Assembly (NCBI RefSeq): GCF_001646665.1
Contig: NZ_LWBU01000179.1
Location: 239,327-303,326, forward strand
Length of the DNA: 64,000 nt
From: Streptomyces noursei
Lineage (GTDB): Bacteria; Actinomycetota; Actinomycetes; Streptomycetales; Streptomycetaceae
Direction of reading: 5' to 3'
The position numbers were made by a program, and so were the translations under genes. This document shows positions 42,927 to 51,307 of this stretch, piece after piece (position 1 is the stretch's first letter; each line of letters opens with the position of its first letter). The notes beneath the pieces were generated by a model that was not told the DNA's origin, searched no databases, and saw only the letters and a program-made list of their open reading frames with translations.

Positions 42927-43582
42927 ACCCGACCGAGGAAGCCCGGCTGCGCGAGGCGTTCGCCGACGCGGCCGACGGCGTCACGCCCGGCCCCGTCCCG
43001 CTCGCGGCGGTCGTACGGTCGGGGCGCGCCCGCCACCGGCGCCGCACGGCGGGGCTCGCGGCCTGCTGCGGCCTGTTGGTGGCCGCACTGGCCGTCACCG
43101 CGCACCGGTTCGTCCTCCCCGTGCAGGACCCGCCCGCCGCGGCGCCGGCCGCACCTACGGCGAGCCCGCCGCCGGCCCCGCCCGAAGCCGCCCGGCCCCG
43201 GATCGTCCGACCGGGCGAGCGCGTCCGGGCCGCTCCCGACGTGCTCCTGTGGCTGACCGCGCAGGGCAAGCACTGGTCCGCGCCCGACGGCGGGGAGAAC
43301 TTCCGCAGCGTCACCGACGGCAACCTGGACCTGGCCTCGCCCGGCATCACCCACCAGGCCGAGGGCCGCGCCCGCGGCGTGTTCCACTCGGGCATCTACT
43401 ACGGCACCAAGGCCCCCGCCCGCGTCGAGATCGGGAACACCGCCGCCGCCCTCCTCGAACTGCCCGGCTCACCGGGCTGGGGCGTCTGGTACGCCACGAC
43501 GCCGTCCGCCGACCCGGGCGTCACCCTCTACGACGGTGCCGGCCGGGTCCTCGCGCAGCTGCCCGGCCGCGCGACGCCGTAG
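42923..43582 (+). CDS. Single-span membrane protein coupled to the ECF sigma gene, likely its regulator
   Basis: A 219-residue protein. Its ATG overlaps the sigma factor stop (ATGA). The cytoplasmic N-terminus (EEARLREAFADAADGVTPGP) is the size of a short anti-sigma domain. A span follows (AGLAACCGLLVAALAVTAH, about residues 42-60), then a Pro-rich linker and an external domain. That domain matches the secreted protein encoded at 41669: LLWLTAQGKHWS, GGENFRSVTDGNLDL, GVFHSGIYYGTK, LAQLPGRATP. Many SigE-family operons carry such membrane regulators; direct anti-sigma activity is inferred. The TAG stop lies in a repeat shared with 21.9 kb. Confidence 0.83.
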   Translation: MNPTEEARLREAFADAADGVTPGPVPLAAVVRSGRARHRRRTAGLAACCGLLVAALAVTAHRFVLPVQDPPAAAPAAPTASPPPAPPEAARPRIVRPGERVRAAPDVLLWLTAQGKHWSAPDGGENFRSVTDGNLDLASPGITHQAEGRARGVFHSGIYYGTKAPARVEIGNTAAALLELPGSPGWGVWYATTPSADPGVTLYDGAGRVLAQLPGRATP

Positions 43583-43610
43583 GTCGTGTCCGCGAAGTCT
43601 CGCCCGGCCC
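43580..43610. repeat. Second copy of the element-end remnant
   Basis: TAGGTCGTGTCCG at 43580-43592 and the overlapping 23 bases 43588-43610 match the copy near 21.9 kb, one mismatch, the latter in opposite orientation. The TAG stop is part of it. Confidence 0.55.
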
Positions 43611-43647
43611 GCCCTCCGGGCGGACACCGATACCGTGCGGAAACTCC

Positions 43648-44649
43648 CTAGCCCTGGCGGCCGAGCCGCTGGGCGACCTCCGTCGCCCAGTAGGTGAGGA
43701 TCATCTGCGCGCCCGCCCGCCTGATGCCGGTCAGGGACTCCAGGATCGCCTTGTCCCGCTCGATCCAGCCCTTCTCCGCGGCGGCCTCGATCATCGCGTA
43801 CTCACCGCTGATCTGGTACGCCGCGACGGGCACGTCCACCGCGTCCGCGACCTTCGCCAGCACGTCGAGGTAGGGCCCGGCCGGCTTGACCATCACCATG
43901 TCGGCGCCCTCCTCCAGGTCCAGCGCCAGCTCCCGCATCGACTCGCGCAGGTTGGCCGCATCCTGCTGGTAGGTCTTCCGGTCGCCCTTCAGCGACGAGC
44001 CGACCGCCTCGCGGAACGGGCCGTAGAACGCGGAGGCGTACTTCGCCGTGTAGGCGAGGATCGCCACGTCCTCCTTGCCGATGGTGTCCAGGGCGTCCCG
44101 GACCACCCCGACCTGTCCGTCCATCATCCCGCTGGGCCCCACCACGTGGACGCCCGCGTCCGCCTGGACCTGCGCCATCTCGGCGTACCGCTCCAGCGTC
44201 GCGTCGTTGTCGACCCGCCCCTCGGCGTCCAGCACACCGCAGTGCCCGTGGTCCGTGTACTCGTCCAGGCACAGGTCCGACATGATCACCAGATCGTCCC
44301 CGACCTCGGCCCGCACGTCGCGGATGGCGGCCTGGAGGATCCCGTCCGGATCGGTCCCCGCCGTCCCGAGCGCGTCCTTCTTCGCGTCCTCCGGCACACC
44401 GAAGAGCATGATCCCGGACACCCCTGCCTCGACCGCCTCCGCGGCGGCCTTCCGCAACGTGTCCCGGGTGTGCTGCACGACCCCCGGCATCGCCGAGATC
44501 GGCACCGGCTCGCTCACGCCCTCCCGCACGAACGCGGGCAGGATCAGATCGGCCGGGTGGAGCCGCGTCTCCGCGACCATCCGCCGCATCACGGGAGTCG
44601 TCCGCAGCCGCCGCGGCCGCGCACCGGGGAAGGATCCGTACGAAGTCAT
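43648..44649 (-). CDS. hemB: Delta-aminolevulinic acid dehydratase (porphobilinogen synthase)
   Basis: A 333-residue HemB that condenses two 5-aminolevulinates into porphobilinogen. Seen: VSEPVPISAMPGV, DLCLDEYTDHGHCG (the metal region; an Asp replaces the middle zinc Cys, as in Mg-type enzymes), YTAKYASAFYGPF with the first active Lys and MVKPAGPYLD with the Schiff-base Lys. It is 2.7 kb away from rex-hemACD, with the SUKH-like gene and the AbaA-type module between. All C5-to-uroporphyrinogen genes seen here (hemL, A, B, C, D) are thus in one window. Confidence 0.97.
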   Translation of the reverse strand: MTSYGSFPGARPRRLRTTPVMRRMVAETRLHPADLILPAFVREGVSEPVPISAMPGVVQHTRDTLRKAAAEAVEAGVSGIMLFGVPEDAKKDALGTAGTDPDGILQAAIRDVRAEVGDDLVIMSDLCLDEYTDHGHCGVLDAEGRVDNDATLERYAEMAQVQADAGVHVVGPSGMMDGQVGVVRDALDTIGKEDVAILAYTAKYASAFYGPFREAVGSSLKGDRKTYQQDAANLRESMRELALDLEEGADMVMVKPAGPYLDVLAKVADAVDVPVAAYQISGEYAMIEAAAEKGWIERDKAILESLTGIRRAGAQMILTYWATEVAQRLGRQG

Positions 44650-44854
44650 ACGCCCACGCTACGCCCGCGCCACCCGTGCCTTTGCCGACGCCGAGTCGGC
44701 CGCGCCACCGCGCGGGCCGCCACCGGCCGGGGCCACCGCCGGACACCGTGTCCCGGCCGCGACCACACCGCCGTCGGAGGGACACAGACCGTGCGCAGGC
44801 GGAGGCGCTGCCCGCGTGGGGCCAATTGTCGGTGCGGGTGGTTAGCCTGCGCGG

Positions 44855-45391
44855 GTGACGCAGACGCCCGGTGACGACCGCCGCCTTCCGCCCGCCCTCG
44901 CCGACATGGCCCGCGTGGGCTTCGACTACGACGGGGGCGAGGGCATCGACTTCGAGCCGTACGACGCCTTCGACTCCGCCGAGGAGACCACTGACTGGTT
45001 CCGCCACTGGACGGGCAACCACGACCTGGACGGCGACGCCTACCGCGTCTTCGGCCAGGACGGCTCCGGCGGTCTCGCGGCCGTCTGGTGCGCCCGGCCG
45101 GGGCGGCCCCTCACCGAGCAGCCGGTGGTGTTCCTGGGCTCGGAGGGCGAGAGCTGCGTGGTCGCGGGGAACCTGTCCGACTTCCTGTGGGTGCTGGCCG
45201 AGGGCGTCGGACCGCTGGAGTCCGTGCTGTACGGGATCCCCGAGCCCCGTCCGAGCGCGCCCCGCGCCGCGCTGACCGAGGTCGCCGAGCGGCACGCGAC
45301 CACCCCGTGCCGCCCGGCCCGCGACATCATCGCCGCGGCCCGCGCGGAGTTCCCCACCTTCGCCGACGACCTCGACGCCCTGTGCCGCTGA
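44855..45391 (+). CDS. SUKH (SMI1/KNR4)-like protein
   Basis: A 178-residue soluble protein with a SUKH-like layout (LPPALADMARVGFDYDGGEGIDFEPYD, then FLGSEGESCVVAGNLSDFLWVLAEG). SUKH proteins act as immunity or general signalling scaffolds, often against contact-dependent toxins. No toxin gene is beside it, so an orphan immunity or housekeeping role is possible. GTG 44855 is preceded by TAGCCT (44843-44848) and no ribosome site, so the transcript is probably leaderless. Confidence 0.72.
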   Translation: MTQTPGDDRRLPPALADMARVGFDYDGGEGIDFEPYDAFDSAEETTDWFRHWTGNHDLDGDAYRVFGQDGSGGLAAVWCARPGRPLTEQPVVFLGSEGESCVVAGNLSDFLWVLAEGVGPLESVLYGIPEPRPSAPRAALTEVAERHATTPCRPARDIIAAARAEFPTFADDLDALCR

Positions 45392-45503
45392 CGTCCCACT
45401 GACGAGTTCGGTCCCTGAGGCCGTGCGAGCGCCGTCGGGCACGGGTGGTGGCAGTAGCTTCCGTGGCCGGTACTCCATCAGCGGGGCCGCGCAGCGCAGC
45501 GGC

Positions 45504-45947
45504 TCACTCAGCCGGCCGGACGTTCAGCTCGGCCCACACGGTCTTGCACGGCACTGGGCCGTGCCGCACACCCCAGCGGTCCGCCAGCTCCTCGACCAGC
45601 ACCAGCCCGTACCCGGACTCCCCCAGTACCTCGTCGGCGAGCCGCCCCCGTACCGGCGTCCGGTCGCCCCGCGTGTCGGTGACCTCGACGCACAGCGTGC
45701 CCGAGCCGGTGAGGGCCAGGGTGAGGCGGAAGCTCCGCCCCGGCACCCGGCCGTGCAGCACCGCGTTGGCGGCGAGCTCGGCGACGACCAGCAGGGCGGC
45801 ATCCGACTCGGCGCCCCACTCCCGCAACCGCTCGGCCGCGAGCAGCCGGGCGAGCCGGGCACCGCGCCGGGTGGCGGAGAGCGGTACGGAGAACCGGTGC
45901 AAGGGGTCGGCGCACAGCGGGCCGACGGCAGCGCTTTCACGAGTCAC
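45504..45947 (-). CDS. RsbW-like ATP-binding protein (anti-sigma/abaA-type)
   Basis: A 147-residue GHKL-fold protein: SDAALLVVAELAANAVLHG contains the N-box (ELAANA), ending GYGLVLVEELADRW (G-box). Proteins of this class in Streptomyces often sit next to XRE and DUF397 genes (AbaA/WhiJ-type loci). It is divergent from the XRE gene, with a 161-base gap. The start is GTG at 45947. Activity as a serine kinase or anti-sigma factor cannot be told from the sequence. Confidence 0.86.
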   Translation of the reverse strand: MTRESAAVGPLCADPLHRFSVPLSATRRGARLARLLAAERLREWGAESDAALLVVAELAANAVLHGRVPGRSFRLTLALTGSGTLCVEVTDTRGDRTPVRGRLADEVLGESGYGLVLVEELADRWGVRHGPVPCKTVWAELNVRPAE

Positions 45948-46108
45948 GTCCTCCAGCGTGTCCGCGCCCGTCCCGCCCGGTGAAGGACGGCCGCCCGTGC
46001 GGCTCCCCGTTGTCCGCGCCTGGCCCGGCCTTGTCCGGGCCGTCCGGCGTGACCGGGCCCGGCAACCCGGGTTGTACGGAGAAGGCCGAAGCGGAGGGAG
46101 GGGCAGAC

Positions 46109-46942
46109 GTGATCGACGGGGACTCGTGTCTGGACGACGAGGAGGCGGGCGCTGTGATGCGCGCGGTCGCCCGCCAGCTGAAGCTGTGGCGCGAGGCGGC
46201 CGGCCTCACCCAGGCCGGGTTCGGCCGCGCCATCGGCTACGGCGAGGAACTGGTCTCCTCGGTGGAGCGGGGGCGGCGCATCCCGCGCCCCGAGTACCTG
46301 GACGCGGCGGACGAGGCCCTGGGCGCAGGGGGCAAGGTCGCGGCGCTGAAGGAGGAACTGGCGGAGGCCAGGTACCCGAAGAAGGTCCGGGACGTGAAGC
46401 GCCTGGAGGCGGAAGCGGTCGAGATCTGCTCCTACAACAACTCGGTCGTCGACGGACTGTTGCAGACGGAGGAGTACGCGCGGGCGGTGTTCGCTTCCCG
46501 CAGGCCGCCTTACACCGAAGGCCAACTGGAACAGCAGGTAGCCGCTCGAATGGCTCGCCAGACGATCGTGGGTAACACAACAGCCAGGCCACTCTTCAGC
46601 TTTGTACTGTGCGAGGCGACTCTGCGCCGACTGATCGGAGGCAGGATGGTGATGCGCGAGCAACTCGAACGGTTGTCGGAAGTAGCTCGGCTCCGAAACG
46701 TCGACCTGCAAGTCCTGCCTCTCACCCGAGAGGAGAACTCAGGACTCGACGGCTCGTTCCGACTGCTCAAACTCAGGGACGGAGGAGCCGTGGGACTCAG
46801 CGAAGCACCGCTCACGAGCCGTGTCTTCTCGGTCCCCAAAGAAACCACGGCTCTCGACATGCGCTATGGGATCATCCGGGCGCAAGCTCTCACACCACGA
46901 GAGTCGCTCGACCTCATCGAGAAACTGCGGGGAGAGACATGA
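46109..46942 (+). CDS. XRE-family regulator with DUF5753 domain
   Basis: A 277-residue protein. GTG 46109 follows GGAGGGAG. The HTH is AVARQLKLWREAAGLTQAGFGRAIGYGEELVSSVERG (residues about 16-55). The C-terminal DUF5753 domain has ICSYNNSVVDGLLQTEEYARAVF and RQTIVGN. Members pair with a DUF397 protein encoded downstream, here overlapping by 4 bases (ATGA), as in WhiJ-type developmental regulation. From about 46490 to 46930 the DNA is visibly less GC-rich than the 5' half of the same gene, suggesting recombination between paralogues. Confidence 0.93.
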   Translation: MIDGDSCLDDEEAGAVMRAVARQLKLWREAAGLTQAGFGRAIGYGEELVSSVERGRRIPRPEYLDAADEALGAGGKVAALKEELAEARYPKKVRDVKRLEAEAVEICSYNNSVVDGLLQTEEYARAVFASRRPPYTEGQLEQQVAARMARQTIVGNTTARPLFSFVLCEATLRRLIGGRMVMREQLERLSEVARLRNVDLQVLPLTREENSGLDGSFRLLKLRDGGAVGLSEAPLTSRVFSVPKETTALDMRYGIIRAQALTPRESLDLIEKLRGET

Positions 46943-47145
46943 GCCTCAGGTCATCCGACGGAGCTGGTCCCGAGCTGGAGTGGATAAAGAGCAGCTACAG
47001 CACAGCGGACGGCCCGTCCTGCGTCGAGGTGGCGACCACCCCCGACCACATCCTCGTCCGCGACTCCAAGAATGCCACCGGCCCCCGCCTCACCCTCGCC
47101 CCCACCACCTGGGCGGCCTTCCTGCCGTACGCCTCCGGGCACTGA
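46939..47145 (+). CDS. DUF397 protein
   Basis: A 68-residue protein with the DUF397 signature WIKSSYSTADGPSCVEVATT and ILVRDSKNATGPRLTLAP. It overlaps the XRE gene by 4 bases. DUF397 partners modulate their XRE proteins in sporulation/antibiotic control loci. A hairpin terminator follows. Confidence 0.95.
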   Translation: MSLRSSDGAGPELEWIKSSYSTADGPSCVEVATTPDHILVRDSKNATGPRLTLAPTTWAAFLPYASGH

Positions 47146-47162
47146 CGACTGCGTACGCACGC

Positions 47163-47193
47163 GGCCCGCACCCGGCTGACCGAGGTGCGGGCC
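47163..47193 (+). terminator. Hairpin terminator after the DUF397 gene
   Basis: Arms GGCCCGCACC (47163-47172) and GGTGCGGGCC (47184-47193) are perfect complements around an 11-base loop. Confidence 0.7.
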
Positions 47194-47343
47194 GAGTCCG
47201 CGTTCAGTCGGTGACGGGGGCTCTCCTGCACCGAGCCCGTCTGCACGGAGCGGCGACCACCTCCGGCACACGCCGACGGGGTGGAGCGCATCCATCCGGA
47301 TTCCCTCCACCCCGAAACCGATCAGCGGCCGATGAGGAGCCGA

Positions 47344-49008
47344 TCAGGTCGTACGCCGCCGCCGCGCGCCCGGGCGGCGCTCGCTCGGCCGGGTGACCGG
47401 GTCGCCGGCCTCCAGGGCGGCGGCCCGGCGCCGGAGCCCGAACTCGGCGAGCGCCTCGGCCAGCTTGTGCACGGACGGTTCGGGCGACAGCACGTCCACC
47501 CGCAGCCCGTGCTCCTCCGCCGTCTTGGCGGTGGCGGGACCGATGCAGGCGATGACGGTCACGTTGTGCGGCTTGCCGGCGATGCCGACCAGGTTCCGCA
47601 CCGTGCTCGACGACGTGAACAGCACCGCGTCGAAGCCACCGCCCTTGATGGCCTCCCGCGTCTCGGCCGGCGGCGGCGAGGCGCGCACGGTCCGGTAGGC
47701 GGTGACGTCGTCGACCTCCCAGCCGAGCTCGATCAGCCCCGCGACCAGCGTCTCCGTGGCGATGTCGGCCCGCGGCAGGAAGACGCGGTCGATCGGGTCG
47801 AAGACCGGGTCGTACGGCGGCCAGTCCTCCAGCAGCCCGGCCGCGGACTGCTCGCCGCTCGGCACCAGGTCCGGCTTCACACCGAACTCGACCAGCGAGG
47901 CGGCGGTCTGCTCGCCCACGGCCGCCACCTTGATGCCGGCGAAGGCACGGGCGTCGAGCCCGTACTCCTCGAACTTCTCGCGCACCGCCTTCACCGCGTT
48001 GACCGACGTGAAGGCGATCCACTCGTAGCGCCCGGTGACCAGGCCCTTGACGGCGCGCTCCATCTGCTGCGGCGTACGCGGCGGCTCGACGGCGATGGTC
48101 GGGACCTCGCTCGGCACGGCGCCGTAGGACCGGAGCTGGTCGGAGAGCGACGCCGCCTGCTCCTTGGTGCGCGGCACGAGGACCTTCCAGCCGAACAGCG
48201 GCTTGGACTCGAACCACGCGAGCTGGTCGCGCTGGGCGGCGGCGCTGCGCTCACCGACCACGGCTATGACCGGCTGGTGGCCGTCCGGCGACGGCAGCAC
48301 CTTCGCCTGCTTCAGCACCTGCGCGATGGAGCCCAGCGTCGCGGTCCAGGTCCGCTGCCGGGTCGTCGTGCCGGCCACCGTGACGGTCAGCGGGGTGTCG
48401 GGCTTACGGCCCGCCGACACCAGCTCACCGGCGGCGGCGGCCACGGAGTCGAGCGACGTCGACACGACCACGGTCCCGTCCGACGCCCCCACCTCCGTCC
48501 AGCACCGCTCGCTCGCGGTCCGGGCGTCCACGAAGCGCACGTCCGCGCCCTGCGCGTCCCGCAGCGGCACACCCGCGTACGCGGGCACGCCGACGGCCGC
48601 GGCGACACCGGGCACGACCTCGAAGGGGATGCCCTCGGCGGCGCACGCAAGCATCTCGGCGCCCGCGTTGCCGTCGAGCCCCGGGTCGCCGCTCACCGCA
48701 CGGACGACCCGCTTGCCGCCCCGCGCGGCCTCCATGACAAGATTGGTCGCATCCCTCAACACGGGGACCCCGGCGGGCATTGACGCGTCGTCAACGACCG
48801 TCAGCTCGGGCGTGCTCACACCCGCCCGCGCATGACCGCGCACGACGTCGAGCACATCCGGCTCGGCGATCAGCACGTCGGCGCCCGACAGGGCCTCGAC
48901 GGCACGCAGTGTCAGCAGCCCCGGGTCACCGGGTCCGGCGCCCAGGAAGGTGACGTGCCCGCACGCGGAGTACGCGGAGGAAGCCTTGGATGCAGCGGTG
49001 GGGCTCAA
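47344..49008 (-). CDS. hemD: Bifunctional uroporphyrinogen-III methyltransferase/synthase
   Basis: A 554-residue fusion. The N-terminal part (GHVTFLGAGPGDPGLLTLRAVEAL, VPAYAGVPLRDAQGADV) is a tetrapyrrole methylase (SUMT/CobA type). The C-terminal half from about residue 270 is uroporphyrinogen-III synthase (FGWKVLVPRTKEQAASLSDQL, AVGEQTAASLVEFG, IACIGPATAKTAEEHGL). It closes the ring of hydroxymethylbilane and can divert product towards sirohaem. It is the last gene of rex-hemA-hemC-hemD, overlapping hemC by 4 bases. The C-terminal tail is Arg-rich. Confidence 0.94.
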   Translation of the reverse strand: MSPTAASKASSAYSACGHVTFLGAGPGDPGLLTLRAVEALSGADVLIAEPDVLDVVRGHARAGVSTPELTVVDDASMPAGVPVLRDATNLVMEAARGGKRVVRAVSGDPGLDGNAGAEMLACAAEGIPFEVVPGVAAAVGVPAYAGVPLRDAQGADVRFVDARTASERCWTEVGASDGTVVVSTSLDSVAAAAGELVSAGRKPDTPLTVTVAGTTTRQRTWTATLGSIAQVLKQAKVLPSPDGHQPVIAVVGERSAAAQRDQLAWFESKPLFGWKVLVPRTKEQAASLSDQLRSYGAVPSEVPTIAVEPPRTPQQMERAVKGLVTGRYEWIAFTSVNAVKAVREKFEEYGLDARAFAGIKVAAVGEQTAASLVEFGVKPDLVPSGEQSAAGLLEDWPPYDPVFDPIDRVFLPRADIATETLVAGLIELGWEVDDVTAYRTVRASPPPAETREAIKGGGFDAVLFTSSSTVRNLVGIAGKPHNVTVIACIGPATAKTAEEHGLRVDVLSPEPSVHKLAEALAEFGLRRRAAALEAGDPVTRPSERRPGARRRRTT

Positions 49009-49964
49009 AGTGCTCGCTCCCCCATAAGACCGGCCGCACCCTTGGCGAGCATCTCGGACGCGAGCTCGCGCCCGAGCGCGACAGCGTCGCCGTGCGACGT
49101 GGGTACGGGACCGGTGGTGGACAACTGCACCAGCGTGGAACCGTCGGTCGTACCGACGACGCCCCGCAGGCGCATCTCATGAACAACCTGGCCATCGGCC
49201 TGGAGGTCGGCCAGGGCACCCACGGGTGCGCTGCAGCCGGCCTCCAGGGCGGCGAGCAGGGATCGCTCGGCGGTCACGGCGGCCCGGGTGTGCGGGTCGT
49301 CGAGCTCGGCGAGCGTGGCGGCGAGACCGGCGTCGGCCGCCGTGCACTCGATCGCCAGGGCCCCCTGGCCGGGGGCCGGCAGCACGGTGTCGACCGACAG
49401 GAAGTCGGTGACCTCGTCACCACGTCCGATGCGGTTGAGCCCGGCCGCGGCGAGTACCACCGCGTCCAGTTCCCCGTTCCGTACGTAGCCGATGCGCGTG
49501 TCGACGTTCCCCCGGATGGCGACGCACTCGATCTTCATGCCGTTGGCGCGGGCGTACGCGTTGAGCTGCGCCATGCGCCGCGGCGAGCCGGTGCCCACGC
49601 GGGACCCGGCCGGCAGCTCCTCGAACCGCAGACCGTCGCGGGCGACCACCACGTCGCGCGGGTCCTCGCGCCGCGGGATCGCCGCGACGACCAGGTCGTC
49701 GGGCTGCGTGGTCGGCAGGTCCTTCAGCGAGTGCACCGCGAAGTCGACCTCGCCCGCCAGCAGCGCGTCGCGCAGCGCGGTGACGAAGACGCCGGTGCCG
49801 CCGATCTGCGCCAGGTGCTCGCGCGAGGTGTCGCCGTACGTGGTGATCTCCACGAGCTCCACCGGCCGCCCGGTCAGCTGCCGCACCGCCTCCGCGACAT
49901 GCCCGGACTGGGCCATGGCGAGCTTGCTGCGCCTGGTCCCGAGCCTCAATGCCCTCTCGGTCAT
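49005..49964 (-). CDS. hemC: Hydroxymethylbilane synthase (porphobilinogen deaminase)
   Basis: A 319-residue enzyme that links four porphobilinogens. LRLGTRRSKLAMAQ at the N-terminus, KDLPTTQPDDLVVAAIPRREDPRD with catalytic residues, and LEAGCSAPVGALADL containing the dipyrromethane-cofactor Cys are all present. GTG 49964 overlaps the hemA stop and its own stop overlaps hemD, so it is coupled on both sides. Confidence 0.97.
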   Translation of the reverse strand: MTERALRLGTRRSKLAMAQSGHVAEAVRQLTGRPVELVEITTYGDTSREHLAQIGGTGVFVTALRDALLAGEVDFAVHSLKDLPTTQPDDLVVAAIPRREDPRDVVVARDGLRFEELPAGSRVGTGSPRRMAQLNAYARANGMKIECVAIRGNVDTRIGYVRNGELDAVVLAAAGLNRIGRGDEVTDFLSVDTVLPAPGQGALAIECTAADAGLAATLAELDDPHTRAAVTAERSLLAALEAGCSAPVGALADLQADGQVVHEMRLRGVVGTTDGSTLVQLSTTGPVPTSHGDAVALGRELASEMLAKGAAGLMGERAL

Positions 49965-51307
49965 ACTCGCCCTCTATTCGGGTCGTTCATGTCGGCCCGG
50001 CTGACGGAGGCGACCGTCTCCGGGTCGAGGTCGAAGAGTGTGCGCAGCGCGTCCGCGTACCCGGCGCCGCCGGGCTCGCTGGCGAGCTGCTTGACCCGTA
50101 CGGTCGGCGCGTGGAGGAGCTTGTCCACCACACGGCGCACGGTCTGGGTGATCTCGGCGCGCTGCTTGTCGTCGAGGCCGGGCAGCCGTCCCTCCAGCCG
50201 GGCCATCTCCCCCGCGACGACGTCGGCGGCCATGGTGCGCAGCGCGACGACGGTCGGGGTGATGTGCGCGGCGCGCTGGGCGGCCCCGAAGGCGGCGACC
50301 TCGTCGGCGACGATGCCGCGCACCTGGTCCACGTCGGCGGCCATCGGCGCGTCGGCCGAGGCGTCGGCGAGCGACTCGATGTCGACGAGCCGGACGTCCG
50401 CCAGCCGGTGGACGGCGGCGTCGATGTCGCGGGGCATGGCGAGGTCGAGCAGCGCGAGCGGAGAGGTACGGGCGGCCATCGCGCTCTCGACCGCGACGCC
50501 CGTCAGCACCAGCCCCGTGGCGCCCGTGCAGGACACGACCACGTCGGCACGTGTCAGTTCCTCGGTCACTGCGGTCATCGCCACCGCGCTGGCGGCCACG
50601 CCCGTACCGCCGGGCTCGGTGAGGATCTGTACGAGCCGTTCGGCGCGCTCCGGGGTCCGGTTGGCGACGACGATCTCGCCGACCCCTGCCCGCGCGAGCG
50701 TGGCGGACGCCAGCGAGGACATCGAACCCGCGCCGATGACGAGCGCCCGCTTGCCCTCGGCCCAGGCGGCGACGTCGCCCCCGGACGCCAGCTGCTGCAG
50801 CCCGAAGGTGACGAGCGACTGGCCGGCCCGGTCGATCCCGGTCTCGGTGTGGGCCCGCTTGCCGACCCGCAGCGCCTGCTGGAAGAGGTCGTTCAGCAGC
50901 CGCCCGGCGGTGTGGAGCTCCTGGCCGCGCGCGAGGGCGTCCTTGATCTGGCCGAGGATCTGGCCCTCGCCGACGACCATGGAGTCGAGCCCGCACGCCA
51001 CCGAGAACAGGTGGTGGACGGCGCGGTCCTCGTAGTGCACGTACAGGTAGGGGGTGAGCTCCTCCAGCCCGACCCCGCTGTGCTGGGCGAGCAGCGTGGA
51101 GAGCTCGGCGACGCCCGCGTGGAACTTGTCCACGTCGGCGTAGAGCTCGATGCGGTTGCAGGTGGCCAGGACGGCGGCCTCGGTGGCCGGTTCGGCGGCG
51201 AGGGTGTCCTGGAGCAGCTTGGCGCGCGTGTCGGCGTCGAGGGAGGCCCGCTCCAGCACGCTGACCGGGGCGCTGCGGTGGCTGAGACCGACGACGAGGA
51301 GGCTCAT
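49961..51307 (-). CDS. hemA: Glutamyl-tRNA reductase
   Basis: A 448-residue NADPH-dependent reductase that makes glutamate-1-semialdehyde from Glu-tRNA, the committing step of haem synthesis. Seen: GLSHRSAPVSVLERASL, VLATCNRIELYADV with the catalytic Cys, VVGEGQILGQIKDAL and the Rossmann GAGSMSSLASATLARAG. Its stop and start overlap hemC and rex by 4 bases each. It is the second gene of the Rex-autoregulated operon, so haem synthesis responds to NADH/NAD+. Confidence 0.96.
   Translation of the reverse strand: MSLLVVGLSHRSAPVSVLERASLDADTRAKLLQDTLAAEPATEAAVLATCNRIELYADVDKFHAGVAELSTLLAQHSGVGLEELTPYLYVHYEDRAVHHLFSVACGLDSMVVGEGQILGQIKDALARGQELHTAGRLLNDLFQQALRVGKRAHTETGIDRAGQSLVTFGLQQLASGGDVAAWAEGKRALVIGAGSMSSLASATLARAGVGEIVVANRTPERAERLVQILTEPGGTGVAASAVAMTAVTEELTRADVVVSCTGATGLVLTGVAVESAMAARTSPLALLDLAMPRDIDAAVHRLADVRLVDIESLADASADAPMAADVDQVRGIVADEVAAFGAAQRAAHITPTVVALRTMAADVVAGEMARLEGRLPGLDDKQRAEITQTVRRVVDKLLHAPTVRVKQLASEPGGAGYADALRTLFDLDPETVASVSRADMNDPNRGRV

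Noticed and set aside
44855..45391. SUKH-like gene as immunity partner of a polymorphic toxin
   Set aside because: No toxin, secretion or WXG-type gene is adjacent; neighbours are hemB and an RsbW-like gene.
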